Shown here piece after piece: positions 9,107 to 17,156 of a stretch of DNA of 61,780 nt. The stretch comes from Pseudomonadota bacterium (GTDB lineage Bacteria > Pseudomonadota > Alphaproteobacteria > Rhodospirillales > Magnetospirillaceae): NCBI GenBank assembly GCA_023458315.1, contig JAEXAH010000037.1:1-61780 (forward strand), written 5' to 3'. Each line of letters starts with the position of its first letter. Position 1 is the stretch's first letter. Below the pieces are notes generated by a model, which saw only the letters and a list, made by a program, of their open reading frames with translations, did not search any database and was not told the origin of the DNA. Both the position numbers and the translations under genes were made by a program.

Positions 9107-9945
9107 GACAGAAGACCCGGATCAAGAATGCCGCTGAACGCCAGCGCCACCGGCCCGGTCATCAGCACATGGTCGTCGGCCAGCCATTCGATGAACAGCG
9201 AGCCGCCGTCCAGAATCACCTCGGCCTTGCGACCGGTCAGGCCGCGCCGCGCCGCCGCCACCAGGGTGGCGCAGGCGCCGGTGCCGCAGGCTTGGGTGAT
9301 GCCCGCGCCACGTTCCCAGACCCGCATGCGCAGGGTTTCCGGCCCCAGCACCTGGACGATTTCCACATTGGTGCGTTCGGGGAACAGCGGATGATGTTCC
9401 AGCCCCGGCCCGACCTCCGCCAGATCGATGGCGGCGACGTCGTCCACGAAGAACACGGCGTGCGGATTGCCCATGGACACCGCGACCGGATCGGCCAGCG
9501 GCCCGGCGGCGATGCCGAGATGCAGGGTGTCCACCGCCTCGGCCAGCGGGATTTCGCGCCAGTCCAGGCGGGCCGCCCCCATGTCCACCGCCACCATCTT
9601 GTCGCCGCGCGCTTCGGCGTCCAGCAGCCCGGCGCGGGTTTCGATCACCACGCGGTCGCTGCCATTCTGCCCCATCAGCAGCCAGGCGACGCAGCGCGTG
9701 GCATTGCCGCAGGCGCCGGATTCCGAGCCGTCGGGGTTGTAGATGGTCATCCAGGCGTCGCTGGTGGCGCCGCGCGCCGCCTCGACGACGATCAACTGGT
9801 CGCAGCCTACGCCGCGATGGCGGTCGGCAATGGCACGCACGGCGGCGGCCGACAGGGTCAGGTCGGACTGGCGGACGTCGAGGACGACGAAGTCGTTCCC
9901 CAACCCGTGCATCTTGACGAAGGAAGGAGCGGTCGCGGTGGTCAT
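9103..9945 (-). CDS. dapF: Diaminopimelate epimerase
   Basis: This 280-residue enzyme converts LL- to meso-diaminopimelate for lysine and peptidoglycan synthesis. The two catalytic cysteines sit in the family motifs ACGNATRC and QACGTGACAT, one in each half of the pseudo-symmetric fold. MHGLGNDFVVLD near the start is typical. Length is normal. It is the first gene of the dapF-mtaB-ftsY run; 47 bases separate it from the upstream gene. Confidence 0.96.
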   Translation of the reverse strand: MTTATAPSFVKMHGLGNDFVVLDVRQSDLTLSAAAVRAIADRHRGVGCDQLIVVEAARGATSDAWMTIYNPDGSESGACGNATRCVAWLLMGQNGSDRVVIETRAGLLDAEARGDKMVAVDMGAARLDWREIPLAEAVDTLHLGIAAGPLADPVAVSMGNPHAVFFVDDVAAIDLAEVGPGLEHHPLFPERTNVEIVQVLGPETLRMRVWERGAGITQACGTGACATLVAAARRGLTGRKAEVILDGGSLFIEWLADDHVLMTGPVALAFSGILDPGLLS

Positions 9946-9992
9946 GATTTGGGTTATATGGGGGGAAAGCGCCGCGAGTCCAGAAGTGCCGC

Positions 9993-10559
9993 TCAGAACA
10001 GGGCGTACTGGTTGACGACGGCCTTGGCCCGCACCCCGCGCGGCTTGCGCTCGACCCGGATTTCCTCGCCCGGCAGCGCCTGCTCCCGCTCGGCGCTCAG
10101 GCGGCGGTTCTCGGCCTCCAGCCGCAGGCGGCGCATTTCCGCGTCCGACAGCCGGGCGATGGCCAGGGACAATTCGGCCTGCACTTCCTGCAAGGTGGTG
10201 CGCAAATGCGCCTGGGCGGCCAATGCCTCGCGCGCTTCGGCCAGTTCGGCGCGCAGGCGGATGACGTCGCTGGCCGCCTGCGCCGCCCCGAACATCGAGG
10301 TGGGGGTGCCGTCGGCATTGCGCGCCTGCTTCAGCCGCTGGTTTTCCGCGCGCAGGTCGCGGACTTCGTTGCGCAGATGGAACACCGCGTCCTGTAGCGC
10401 CGCCGACGGCGCCGTGCCGCCCAATTGCCCCGCCAGGGTGACGAAATCGCTGCCGGATTCGGCCAGCAGGCGGTGGGCGGTGCGCAGGGCGTGCAGCGCC
10501 TCGGCATCATTGTCCGAGGCGGCCAGCGCCAGCACCTTGGCGAGTCGTTGCAAGTCCAT
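9993..10559 (-). CDS. Coiled-coil protein of unknown function, DUF2786-like N-terminus
   Basis: This is a 188-residue protein of unknown function. The first 30 residues (MDLQRLAKVLALAASDNDAE, then an Ala/Leu helix) resemble the start of DUF2786 proteins; this is recognised by eye only. From about residue 60 to 165 it is a highly charged heptad-rich coiled coil, with a basic C-terminal tail. The reading frame continues far upstream, but the ATG at 10559 begins the plausible protein and lies beyond the terminator of the preceding gene. No catalytic motif is visible. Confidence 0.7.
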   Translation of the reverse strand: MDLQRLAKVLALAASDNDAEALHALRTAHRLLAESGSDFVTLAGQLGGTAPSAALQDAVFHLRNEVRDLRAENQRLKQARNADGTPTSMFGAAQAASDVIRLRAELAEAREALAAQAHLRTTLQEVQAELSLAIARLSDAEMRRLRLEAENRRLSAEREQALPGEEIRVERKPRGVRAKAVVNQYALF

Positions 10560-10630
10560 GGCAGCATCCCGTGGGGCGCGATGAAGGGCGTTGCCGGGAA
10601 TGTGAGTCAGCCGAGTCGTCAACGCAAGTG

Positions 10631-10658
10631 AAAACCCCCGCCGGGTGGGGCGGGGGTT
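10631..10658 (-). terminator. Intrinsic terminator of the DHH phosphoesterase gene
   Basis: A 10-bp perfect stem (AACCCCCGCC paired with GGCGGGGGTT) with a 6-base loop. On the minus strand it is followed by TTTT. It lies 9 bases after the stop of the DHH-family gene and separates it from the coiled-coil gene. Confidence 0.85.
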
Positions 10659-10666
10659 CGGGAAAA

Positions 10667-11599
10667 TCAACCGTCGGCGTTGATGCGCTTGATGATGTCC
10701 TGCAACGCCTGGGCGGCGGTGTCGTTGGGCACTTGGCAGGTTCCGGCCTTTTCGTGGCCGCCGCCGCCATATTCCAGGCACAGCGCGCCCACATTGGTCT
10801 TGGAACCGCGATCCAGGATGGAGCGGCCGATGGCGAACACCGTGTTCTGCTTTTTCAGGCCCCACATCTGGTGGATCGAGATGTTGCACTGCGGGTGCAG
10901 GGCGTAAATCATGAAGCGGTTGCAGGCGTAGATGGTTTCCTCTTCCCGCAGGTCGAGAACCACCAGATTGCCGTACACCGTCGAGCAGCGCTTGATCTGC
11001 TCCTTGGCCCGTTCCTCGTGCTCGAAATACAAATCGGTGCGTTCGCGCACGTCGGGCAGGTCCAGGATCTGCTCGATGGAATGGTTCCGGCAATAGTCGA
11101 TGAGGTTCATCATCAACTGATAGTTGGAAATGCGGAACTCGCGGAAACGGCCCAGGCCGGTGCGGGCGTCCATGATGTAGTTCAGCAGGGTCCAGCCGGT
11201 GGGCGACAGGATGTCGTCCAACGAATATTGCGCGGAATCGGCCTTGTCCACCTCTTCCATCATCTTGTCCCAGGCCGCCGGGAAGCGCACGGCGCCGCCG
11301 TAATAGTCATAGACCACGCGGGCCGCCGACGGGGCGCTGGAATGGATGACGTGGTTGTCCTTCTGCCCGACGCGGATGGTTTCGGACAGATGGTGGTCAA
11401 AGGCGATGTGAACGCCGTCCACATACGGCAGGTTGGTGGTGATGTCGTTGGGACCGATGTCGATCAGACCGTCCTGCATGTCCTTGGGGTGGACGAACTT
11501 GATCTCGTCGATGATGTCCAACTGGCGCAACAGCACGGCACAGACCAAGCCGTCGAAATCGCTGCGAGTCACCAGACGGAACTTATTGGACTCGGACAT
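10667..11599 (-). CDS. DHH/DHHA1-family phosphoesterase
   Basis: This 310-residue protein has the DHH phosphoesterase fold. The metal-binding motif TRSDFDGLVCAVLL is near residue 10 and the DHH motif itself is in HIAFDHHLSE. A C-terminal DHHA1 segment ends in GGGGHEKAGTCQ. Members include exopolyphosphatases, nanoRNases and cyclic-dinucleotide phosphodiesterases. Sequence alone does not tell the substrate here. It is a single gene with its own likely promoter (11634-11662) and terminator (10631-10658), divergent from the lipoprotein gene on plus. Confidence 0.85.
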   Translation of the reverse strand: MSESNKFRLVTRSDFDGLVCAVLLRQLDIIDEIKFVHPKDMQDGLIDIGPNDITTNLPYVDGVHIAFDHHLSETIRVGQKDNHVIHSSAPSAARVVYDYYGGAVRFPAAWDKMMEEVDKADSAQYSLDDILSPTGWTLLNYIMDARTGLGRFREFRISNYQLMMNLIDYCRNHSIEQILDLPDVRERTDLYFEHEERAKEQIKRCSTVYGNLVVLDLREEETIYACNRFMIYALHPQCNISIHQMWGLKKQNTVFAIGRSILDRGSKTNVGALCLEYGGGGHEKAGTCQVPNDTAAQALQDIIKRINADG

Positions 11600-11633
11600 T
11601 CAGGATTCTCCATACCCACCCATAGGTTTGGTC

Positions 11634-11662
11634 AGAGTATCCCGTGGCGCGGGCGGTGACAA
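11634..11662 (-). promoter_or_regulatory. Putative sigma70 promoter of the DHH phosphoesterase gene
   Basis: On the minus strand, TTGTCA (11657-11662) and TACTCT (11634-11639) are separated by 17 bases, about 35 bases upstream of the start codon. The -35 matches consensus at 5 of 6 positions. Called by eye. Confidence 0.45.
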
Positions 11663-11716
11663 CGCCCCTGCGCTGGGATAAACAAGGGGAGTTTCCGAAA
11701 AGCACGAGCCGAAACC

Positions 11717-12412
11717 ATGCGCGCTGACCGTCCCCTGCTGCTGCTTCTGGCCGCCCTGACCGCCGGCTGCGCCGATCCCGAACCGTTCGTGGACCACGGC
11801 AACCCCACTTTCACCGTCCAGGTGGACAAACCGCGCGACAGCGTGTTGCAAACCGGCCAGGTCCAACTGTGCCACAGCGCCGCCACCCCCTGGGCCGAGG
11901 TCGAGAGCCTGGCGCGGGAACGCTGCGCCGCCCACGGCCTGCAAGCGACCTTCCTGTTCGGCGAACGTCACCAATGTCGGGCGACGTCGCCCCATCGCGC
12001 CACCTTCCAGTGCTACGACCCGGAGATGCTGACCGAACGGGGAACCCCGGTGAACCCGTTCGACCCGTTGGCGGTCGCCACCTGGGAAAAGCGCACCGGC
12101 AAGACCGCCAAGCCGCACAATTTCCTGACGGCCCCCGGCGGCGCAGCCGCCAATCCTACGGCTCTTGGCGCAGCCGCCAATCCTACCACCAGCGGCGCAG
12201 CCGCAAATCCTGCGACCAGCGGCGCGGCCCCGGCCCCGGTTCAGGCGCCGCTGGTGCCGCTGACGCCGGATTCCGTGGCCGACCGACCGGCCTTTCAGCC
12301 CTATCCGCCGCGCCCGGCCACACCGGCCCCGGCCGCCCCCACCGCCGAAGCCTATCCGGTGGACAATTTCACCCTGCCCCAGGGCAGTTGGGGCGATCAC
12401 TTCCAGGAATGA
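11717..12412 (+). CDS. Putative lipoprotein with Ala/Pro repeats
   Basis: This 231-residue protein is not recognised. It has a lipoprotein signal peptide (hydrophobic run, lipobox LTAGC, Cys about residue 17), so it is probably envelope-anchored. A compact domain with four cysteines (residues about 50-105: LCHSA, RERCAAHG, HQCRA, FQCYD) follows. Then come three 9-residue repeats of the type GAAANPTxx (DNA 12140-12220) and a proline/alanine-rich low-complexity tail. It stands alone on plus between the DHH gene and the sdh operon, ending at the shared terminator 12414-12445. Confidence 0.7.
   Translation: MRADRPLLLLLAALTAGCADPEPFVDHGNPTFTVQVDKPRDSVLQTGQVQLCHSAATPWAEVESLARERCAAHGLQATFLFGERHQCRATSPHRATFQCYDPEMLTERGTPVNPFDPLAVATWEKRTGKTAKPHNFLTAPGGAAANPTALGAAANPTTSGAAANPATSGAAPAPVQAPLVPLTPDSVADRPAFQPYPPRPATPAPAAPTAEAYPVDNFTLPQGSWGDHFQE
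12140..12229 (+). repeat. Tandem 27-base coding repeat
   Basis: Three copies of a 27-base unit (12140-12166, 12167-12193, 12194-12220) plus a partial fourth encode GAAANPTAL, GAAANPTTS and GAAANPATS in the lipoprotein linker. The copies differ by a few bases, so the array is likely to vary in copy number. Confidence 0.85.
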
Positions 12413-12413
12413 C

Positions 12414-12445
12414 AAAAGGCCCGCCGGTTTCCCGGCGGGCCTTTT
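12414..12445. terminator. Bidirectional intrinsic terminator between lipoprotein gene and sdhB
   Basis: A 14-bp perfect stem, AAAAGGCCCGCCGG against CCGGCGGGCCTTTT, with loop TTTC. It gives a T-run on both strands and lies between two convergent stops (12412 and 12473), so it can serve both genes. Confidence 0.9.
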
Positions 12446-12472
12446 CCATCATGGGCCGCGAAGGCCGGGGGA

Positions 12473-13255
12473 TCAGCCCCGACGCTCCAGCAGCTTGGCC
12501 TTGATGCTGCCGATGGCCTTGGCCGGGTTCAGACCCTTGGGGCAAGTCTTCGTGCAGTTCATGATGGTGTGGCAGCGATACAGCTTGAAGGGGTCTTCAA
12601 GCGCATCCAGACGCTCGCCGGTGAACTCGTCGCGCGAGTCGTGAATCCAGCGGGCGGCCTGCAACAGCACCGACGGACCGAGATAGCGGTCGCCGTTCCA
12701 CCAGTAGCTGGGGCACGAGGTCTGGCAGCAGAAGCACAGGATGCATTCCCACAGGCCGTCCAGCTTCTCGCGGTCCTCGGGGGACTGGAGACGCTCGCCA
12801 TCCGGCGGGGTCGGCGACTGGGTCTGCATCCACGGCTTGATGGACGCCAACTGGGCATAGGGCACGGTGAGGTCGGGGATCAGGTCCTTGACCACCGGCA
12901 TATGCGGCAGCGGATAGATCTTGGCGTCACCCTTGATGTCCTCGATGGGCTTGAGGCAGGCCAGGGTGTTGGTGCCGTCGATGTTCATGGCGCACGAGCC
13001 GCAGATGCCTTCGCGGCACGAGCGGCGGAAGGTCAAGGTCGAGTCGATCTCGTTCTTGATCTTCAGCAGGGCGTCCAGGACCATCGGACCGCAGGCGTCC
13101 AGATCGATCTCGAACGAGTCCAGACGCGGGTTGGAACCCGAATCCGGATCGTAGCGATAGATCTTGAACACCTTGACGTTCTTGGCGCCGGCGGCGGCCT
13201 TGTGGCTCTTGCCGGGCTGAACGCGGGAGTTGGCGGGCAGGGCGAATTCGACCAT
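12473..13255 (-). CDS. sdhB: Succinate dehydrogenase iron-sulfur subunit
   Basis: This 260-residue subunit passes electrons from SdhA to the membrane quinone site (complex II). The [2Fe-2S] ligands are in CREGICGSCAMNIDGTNTLAC. The [4Fe-4S] and [3Fe-4S] cysteines are in CILCFCCQTSCPSYWWN and CHTIMNCTKTCPKGLNPAKA. All cluster ligands are present and length is normal. It is the last gene of sdhCDAB, 22 bases after sdhA. Confidence 0.97.
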   Translation of the reverse strand: MVEFALPANSRVQPGKSHKAAAGAKNVKVFKIYRYDPDSGSNPRLDSFEIDLDACGPMVLDALLKIKNEIDSTLTFRRSCREGICGSCAMNIDGTNTLACLKPIEDIKGDAKIYPLPHMPVVKDLIPDLTVPYAQLASIKPWMQTQSPTPPDGERLQSPEDREKLDGLWECILCFCCQTSCPSYWWNGDRYLGPSVLLQAARWIHDSRDEFTGERLDALEDPFKLYRCHTIMNCTKTCPKGLNPAKAIGSIKAKLLERRG

Positions 13256-13277
13256 GTCTGTTTCTCCTTCCCTGGCC

Positions 13278-15059
13278 TTAGTACACGCGCTTCTGCGGCT
13301 TGATGTACTCGACCTCGTCGGTCAGCGTGTAGGTGTGCACCGGACGGTAATCCAGCGTCACCTTGCCGTCCTTGACGGTGGCCAGGGTGTGCTTCTGCCA
13401 GTTCACGTCGTCACGCTCGGGGAAATCCTCGTGAGCGTGGGCGCCGCGCGACTCGTGACGCGCCTCGGCCGAAACGATGGTGGCCAGCGCGCAATCCATC
13501 AGGTTCTCCAGCTCCAGCGCCTCGACCAGATCCGAGTTCCACACGGTGGAACGGTCGTTGATCTTGATCTGCGGCAGGGTGGAGGCGACCTGACCCAGCT
13601 TCTCGCAGCCTTCGGCCAGCGACTTGGAGGTGCGGAACACCGCGGCATCCATCTGCATGGTCTTCTGCATGGCCAGACGGATTTCGCTGGTGTGCAGCGA
13701 GCCGTTGGCATTGCGCAGGCGGTCGAAGCGGGCGACGGCGTTGTCACCGGCGTCCTTGGGCAGCGGCTTGTGCGCGGTGCCGGGCTTCAGGGTTTCCTGG
13801 CAGCGCAGCGCGGCGGCGCGGCCGAACACCACGATATCCAGCAGCGAGTTGGTGCCCAGGCGGTTGGCGCCGTGCACCGACACGCAGGCGGCCTCGCCGA
13901 TGGCCATCAGACCCTCGACGGTGGCGTCGGGGTTTTCGGCGGTCGGGCGCAGCACTTCGCCGTACACGTTGGTCGGGATACCGCCCATGTTGTAGTGCAC
14001 GGTCGGCAGCACCGGGATCGGTTCCTTGGTCACGTCCACGCCGGCGAAGATCTTCGCCGTCTCGGAAATGCCCGGCAGACGCAGCTCCAGGGTTTCGGCG
14101 CCCAGGTGCTCCAGGTGCAGATAGATGTGGTCGTTTTCCTTGCCGACGCCACGACCCTCGCGGATTTCCATGGTCATGGCGCGCGAGACGACGTCGCGCG
14201 AGGCCAGGTCCTTGGCGGTGGGCGCGTAACGCTCCATGAAGCGCTCGCCGGCCGAGTTGGTGACATAGCCACCCTCGCCGCGGGCACCCTCGGTGATCAG
14301 GCAGCCCGAACCGTAGATGCCGGTCGGGTGGAACTGCACGAATTCCATGTCCTGCAACGGCAGACCGGCGCGGGCCACCATGCCATGGCCGTCACCGGTG
14401 CAGGTGTGGGCCGAGGTGCACGAGAAGTAGGCGCGGCCGTAACCGCCCGAGGCCAGCACCACCTTGTGGGCGCGGAAGCGGTGCAGGGTGCCGTCGTCCA
14501 GGTTCCAGGCCATGACGCCACGGCAGACGCCGTCTTCCATGATCAGGTCCAGGGCGAAATACTCGACGAAGAATTCGCACGAGTGCTTCAGCGACTGCGA
14601 GTACAGGGTGTGCAGGATGGCGTGGCCGGTGCGGTCGGCGGCGGCGCAGGCGCGCTGCACCGGGGCTTCGCCGAAATTGCGCATGTGGCCGCCGAACGGG
14701 CGCTGGTAGATCTTGCCCTCCGGAGTGCGCGAGAACGGCACGCCGAAATGTTCAAGCTCGTACACCGCCGGCACGGCCTCGCGGCACATGTATTCGATGG
14801 CGTCCTGGTCGCCCAGCCAGTCCGACCCCTTGACGGTGTCGTACATGTGCCACTTCCAATTGTCCTCGGCCATGTTGCCGAGCGACGCGCCGATGCCGCC
14901 CTGGGCGGCCACGGTGTGGGAGCGGGTGGGGAACACCTTGGTGATGCAGGCGGTCTTGAAGCCCGCGACACCCATGCCCATGGTGGCGCGCAGACCGGCA
15001 CCGCCGGCGCCGACAACCACCACGTCATAGGTGTGGTCAACGATCTTGTAGGAGGCCAT
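13278..15059 (-). CDS. sdhA: Succinate dehydrogenase flavoprotein subunit
   Basis: This 593-residue catalytic subunit oxidises succinate to fumarate. The FAD dinucleotide-binding motif VVGAGGAGLRATMGM is near residue 16. The His that covalently holds FAD lies in TRSHTVAAQGG. Active-site segments such as HPTGIYGSGCLITEGARGEG are intact. Length is standard. It sits between sdhD (5-base gap) and sdhB. Confidence 0.98.
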   Translation of the reverse strand: MASYKIVDHTYDVVVVGAGGAGLRATMGMGVAGFKTACITKVFPTRSHTVAAQGGIGASLGNMAEDNWKWHMYDTVKGSDWLGDQDAIEYMCREAVPAVYELEHFGVPFSRTPEGKIYQRPFGGHMRNFGEAPVQRACAAADRTGHAILHTLYSQSLKHSCEFFVEYFALDLIMEDGVCRGVMAWNLDDGTLHRFRAHKVVLASGGYGRAYFSCTSAHTCTGDGHGMVARAGLPLQDMEFVQFHPTGIYGSGCLITEGARGEGGYVTNSAGERFMERYAPTAKDLASRDVVSRAMTMEIREGRGVGKENDHIYLHLEHLGAETLELRLPGISETAKIFAGVDVTKEPIPVLPTVHYNMGGIPTNVYGEVLRPTAENPDATVEGLMAIGEAACVSVHGANRLGTNSLLDIVVFGRAAALRCQETLKPGTAHKPLPKDAGDNAVARFDRLRNANGSLHTSEIRLAMQKTMQMDAAVFRTSKSLAEGCEKLGQVASTLPQIKINDRSTVWNSDLVEALELENLMDCALATIVSAEARHESRGAHAHEDFPERDDVNWQKHTLATVKDGKVTLDYRPVHTYTLTDEVEYIKPQKRVY

Positions 15060-15064
15060 TTTCG

Positions 15065-15445
15065 TCAGACTCCGACAGCGACTTTGAGGATCGACACCGT
15101 CATGTAGACGGCGAGGAAGGCGGCGACCAGCTTGGTGGCGACCAGGGTGCCGAACTTGATGCCTTCGCCGTGGACATAGTCCTCGGCGACCATCTGCACG
15201 CCCAACTGGGCGTGGTAGATGACCATCAGCACGGTCAGCACCATCATGCTGGCGTTGAACGGAGCGGACAGCCAGCCCTTGAAGGTGGCGTAGTCGGCGC
15301 CATGCAGGCCGATCAGCGAGACGACGAACCAGAGCGACAGCGGGATCAGGCCGATGGCCGTCACCAGGGTGCCCCAGTGATGTCCGACGCCTTCCTTGGC
15401 CGAACCGAGGCCGCGGGCGCGGCCGATGGGATTACGCAGGGTCAT
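15065..15445 (-). CDS. sdhD: Succinate dehydrogenase membrane anchor subunit D
   Basis: This 126-residue protein with three predicted membrane helices anchors SdhAB and helps form the quinone and haem b sites. The family motif YHAQLGVQMVAEDYVHGE is present near residue 80. The ATG at 15445 is chosen because of its GGAGGC ribosome-binding site and the family-like start MTLRNPIGRARGLGSAKEG. The gap to sdhC is 11 bases. Confidence 0.93.
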   Translation of the reverse strand: MTLRNPIGRARGLGSAKEGVGHHWGTLVTAIGLIPLSLWFVVSLIGLHGADYATFKGWLSAPFNASMMVLTVLMVIYHAQLGVQMVAEDYVHGEGIKFGTLVATKLVAAFLAVYMTVSILKVAVGV

Positions 15446-15456
15446 GTATGCCTCCC

Positions 15457-15840
15457 TCAGACCAGCAGGGCCGCGGCCCAGGCCACGACGGTCAGCACGG
15501 CAGTCACCGCCAGCGACACACGGGCCGAGGCGTAAGCCTGCGGCAGCTCGAAGCCCCAGCCGGAATCCCACAGCAGGTGGCGGACACCGTGGCCGAGATG
15601 GAAGAACAGGGCGACGCTCCAGCCGAACAGCAGCAGGAGGCCGATGGGCGAGCCGAAGAAGCTCTGGGCAGCAGCGAAAGCCGCCGGGCCGGAAGCGGCG
15701 GCACCCAGCCACGCGGCGAGCGCGACCAGACCGACCACCAGGCCGATGCCGGTGATGCGGTGGGTGATGGACATCAGCGCCAACAAAGGCAGCCGATAGA
15801 CTTGCAGATGTGGGGAAAGCGGCCGGTTGCGCGTGGTCAT
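15457..15840 (-). CDS. sdhC: Succinate dehydrogenase cytochrome b556 subunit C
   Basis: This 127-residue membrane subunit has three predicted helices. The family signature RPLSPHLQVYRLP is at the start, SITHRITGIGL follows, and the haem-ligand His lies in the HLGHGVRHLLWD segment. The frame is open 12 codons further upstream, but MTTRNRPLSPHL fits family N-termini, so 15840 is used. It is the first gene of the sdhCDAB operon. Confidence 0.93.
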   Translation of the reverse strand: MTTRNRPLSPHLQVYRLPLLALMSITHRITGIGLVVGLVALAAWLGAAASGPAAFAAAQSFFGSPIGLLLLFGWSVALFFHLGHGVRHLLWDSGWGFELPQAYASARVSLAVTAVLTVVAWAAALLV

Positions 15841-16281
15841 GGCAAGAAGCCCCCGAAACGGTCGTGAAAGGCCCAAAGGCCCAAATGCGGCAATGGGGCA
15901 AGTGTTTAGCGGTTGGGGGAGCGCGAGTCAACGAAGCGATGCCACACTTTCTGGCAGGTTTCGCCCCCACCACCCCACCCCATGGGGTGGTTTTCGCCGC
16001 CACACCCGCGCGAAAGGCGCGGAAATCCTGACTTTTCCGTAATCTTGCAGATGAAATTTTTTCCGCCACCCCGGCGGGTGGGGCGCAGGCCGTCGCCACG
16101 ACCGCCGCCGCGCAGACAGAACCCATAAAATTTCATTGAAAATTCCGGTTAGCGCGACAATGCGCACAAGAAAGACTCGCAAACGACTTTCTATATACTT
16201 GCCTCCGACCTGCGTCTAAGAGAAATCCCACGCCCAAAATGATACACTACCGATGTTAGAAATTCCGCCGGAGCCAAAGCC
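15841..16281. other. Intergenic region between sdhC and the zinc-ribbon gene (441 bases)
   Basis: No gene is seen. The region separates the divergent sdh operon (minus) and zinc-ribbon/hemerythrin pair (plus). Besides the sdh promoter at 15903-15931, it holds two strong GC palindromes: CCACCCCATGGGGTGG around 15972-15987, and CCACCC/GGGTGG with loop CGGC around 16066-16081. The 16121-16210 stretch is unusually AT-rich for this genome and includes TATACT at 16194-16199, a possible -10 for the plus-strand pair, without a clear -35. Confidence 0.5.
15903..15931 (-). promoter_or_regulatory. sdhC: Putative sigma70 promoter of sdhCDAB
   Basis: On the minus strand, TTGACT (15926-15931) and TAAACA (15903-15908) are separated by 17 bases, about 65 bases upstream of sdhC. 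The -35 is near consensus and the -10 is weak. Confidence 0.5.
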
Positions 16282-16698
16282 ATGGGCGCGGACATTCCCC
16301 AGCTTTCGCCGCCAAGCCCCTTGGCCACCGAACTGACCGACCTGCACCGGGAAGTTGCAGCCCTGCGCCAGCAGGGCGCGATCATGCTGCGCCTGCTGTC
16401 CGGCATCCTGGAAACCCTGAAAGACATCAGAAATCATGAGGACATTCTGGAACATGAAATAGAGGTCGTCGAAAAGGAAATCGAACAAATCATCGGACAG
16501 GACGACACCCGGACCGGCACCTGCCCGGCCTGCGGCGCGCCGCTGGAACACCATCTGGCCAGCGGCGGCGATCTGCGCATCTGCCCGGCCTGTGGCCTGA
16601 GCCAGTTCGTGGACAAGGCGGGCATCGTCCGCCATGTCGCCCGCCCGGTGCCGCCGCCGCCGCCCGACGCGGCGCTGCCGTCGCCCTGGGTGGATTAG
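16282..16698 (+). CDS. Coiled-coil zinc-ribbon protein, unknown function
   Basis: This 138-residue cytosolic protein is not recognised. Residues about 15-75 form amphipathic and coiled-coil helices rich in Glu (EHEIEVVEKEIEQII). A four-cysteine zinc ribbon follows (CPACGAPLEH and, 16 residues on, CPACGLSQF), then a proline-rich tail. A GGAG ribosome-binding site precedes the ATG. It ends two bases before the bacteriohemerythrin start, so the two are almost surely co-transcribed. The ribbon resembles those of nucleic-acid-binding or regulatory proteins, but no family can be named. Confidence 0.75.
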   Translation: MGADIPQLSPPSPLATELTDLHREVAALRQQGAIMLRLLSGILETLKDIRNHEDILEHEIEVVEKEIEQIIGQDDTRTGTCPACGAPLEHHLASGGDLRICPACGLSQFVDKAGIVRHVARPVPPPPPDAALPSPWVD

Positions 16699-16700
16699 CC

Positions 16701-17153
16701 ATGTTCCGCCTGCTCGACCATCTGCTGCACGGCGACACGCCGCCGCCCCCGGTGGACGAACTGATCCATTGGGGCGAGGATCTGTCGGTGGGCAACCCGC
16801 TGCTGGACGACCAGCACCGCGAAATGGCGGGGCTGCTGAACACCCTGTTCCACCATCACCGCCATGGCGGCCGGGCGCCCGACTGCCCGCGCCTGCTGGC
16901 CCATCTGCGCGACCTGCTGCGGGTTCACATGGAAAACGAGGAAACCATCCTGGCCCGCCACCGCAGCCCCAACCTGGCCGAGCACCAGCAGGACCACCGC
17001 CGCATCGCCAGCGAACTGGCCGATCTGGCGACCACGCTGCCCGCCATGCCGCGCACCGCCGCCGAACTGGCGCTGGCGGCGGCGGTGCGGCGCATCATCA
17101 TCGAGCACATCCTGGTCCGCGACATGGCCGACCGCGACTATCTGCGGGAATAA
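16701..17153 (+). CDS. Bacteriohemerythrin
   Basis: This 150-residue single-domain hemerythrin binds O2 at a non-haem di-iron site. The ligand pattern is complete: HWGEDLSVGNPLLDDQHREM, an intermediate His-rich segment (HHHRHGG), HMENEE, HQQDH and the C-terminal HILVRDMADRDY. A proline-rich stretch lies at residues 13-17. Such proteins are abundant in microaerophilic Rhodospirillales, where roles in O2 delivery or sensing are proposed. It is paired with the upstream zinc-ribbon gene. Confidence 0.92.
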   Translation: MFRLLDHLLHGDTPPPPVDELIHWGEDLSVGNPLLDDQHREMAGLLNTLFHHHRHGGRAPDCPRLLAHLRDLLRVHMENEETILARHRSPNLAEHQQDHRRIASELADLATTLPAMPRTAAELALAAAVRRIIIEHILVRDMADRDYLRE

Positions 17154-17156
17154 CCG

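Noticed and set aside
9993..11093. A 366-codon extension of the coiled-coil gene
   Set aside because: The upstream part crosses the terminator at 10631-10658 and the DHH gene in the wrong frame; the ATG at 10559 is the sensible start.
12140..12229. CRISPR-like array
   Set aside because: The repeats are contiguous, in frame, have no spacers and encode a protein linker.
15065..16126. A long version of sdhD reaching into and past sdhC
   Set aside because: The extra N-terminus covers sdhC in another frame; sdhD proteins are about 125 residues and start at 15445.
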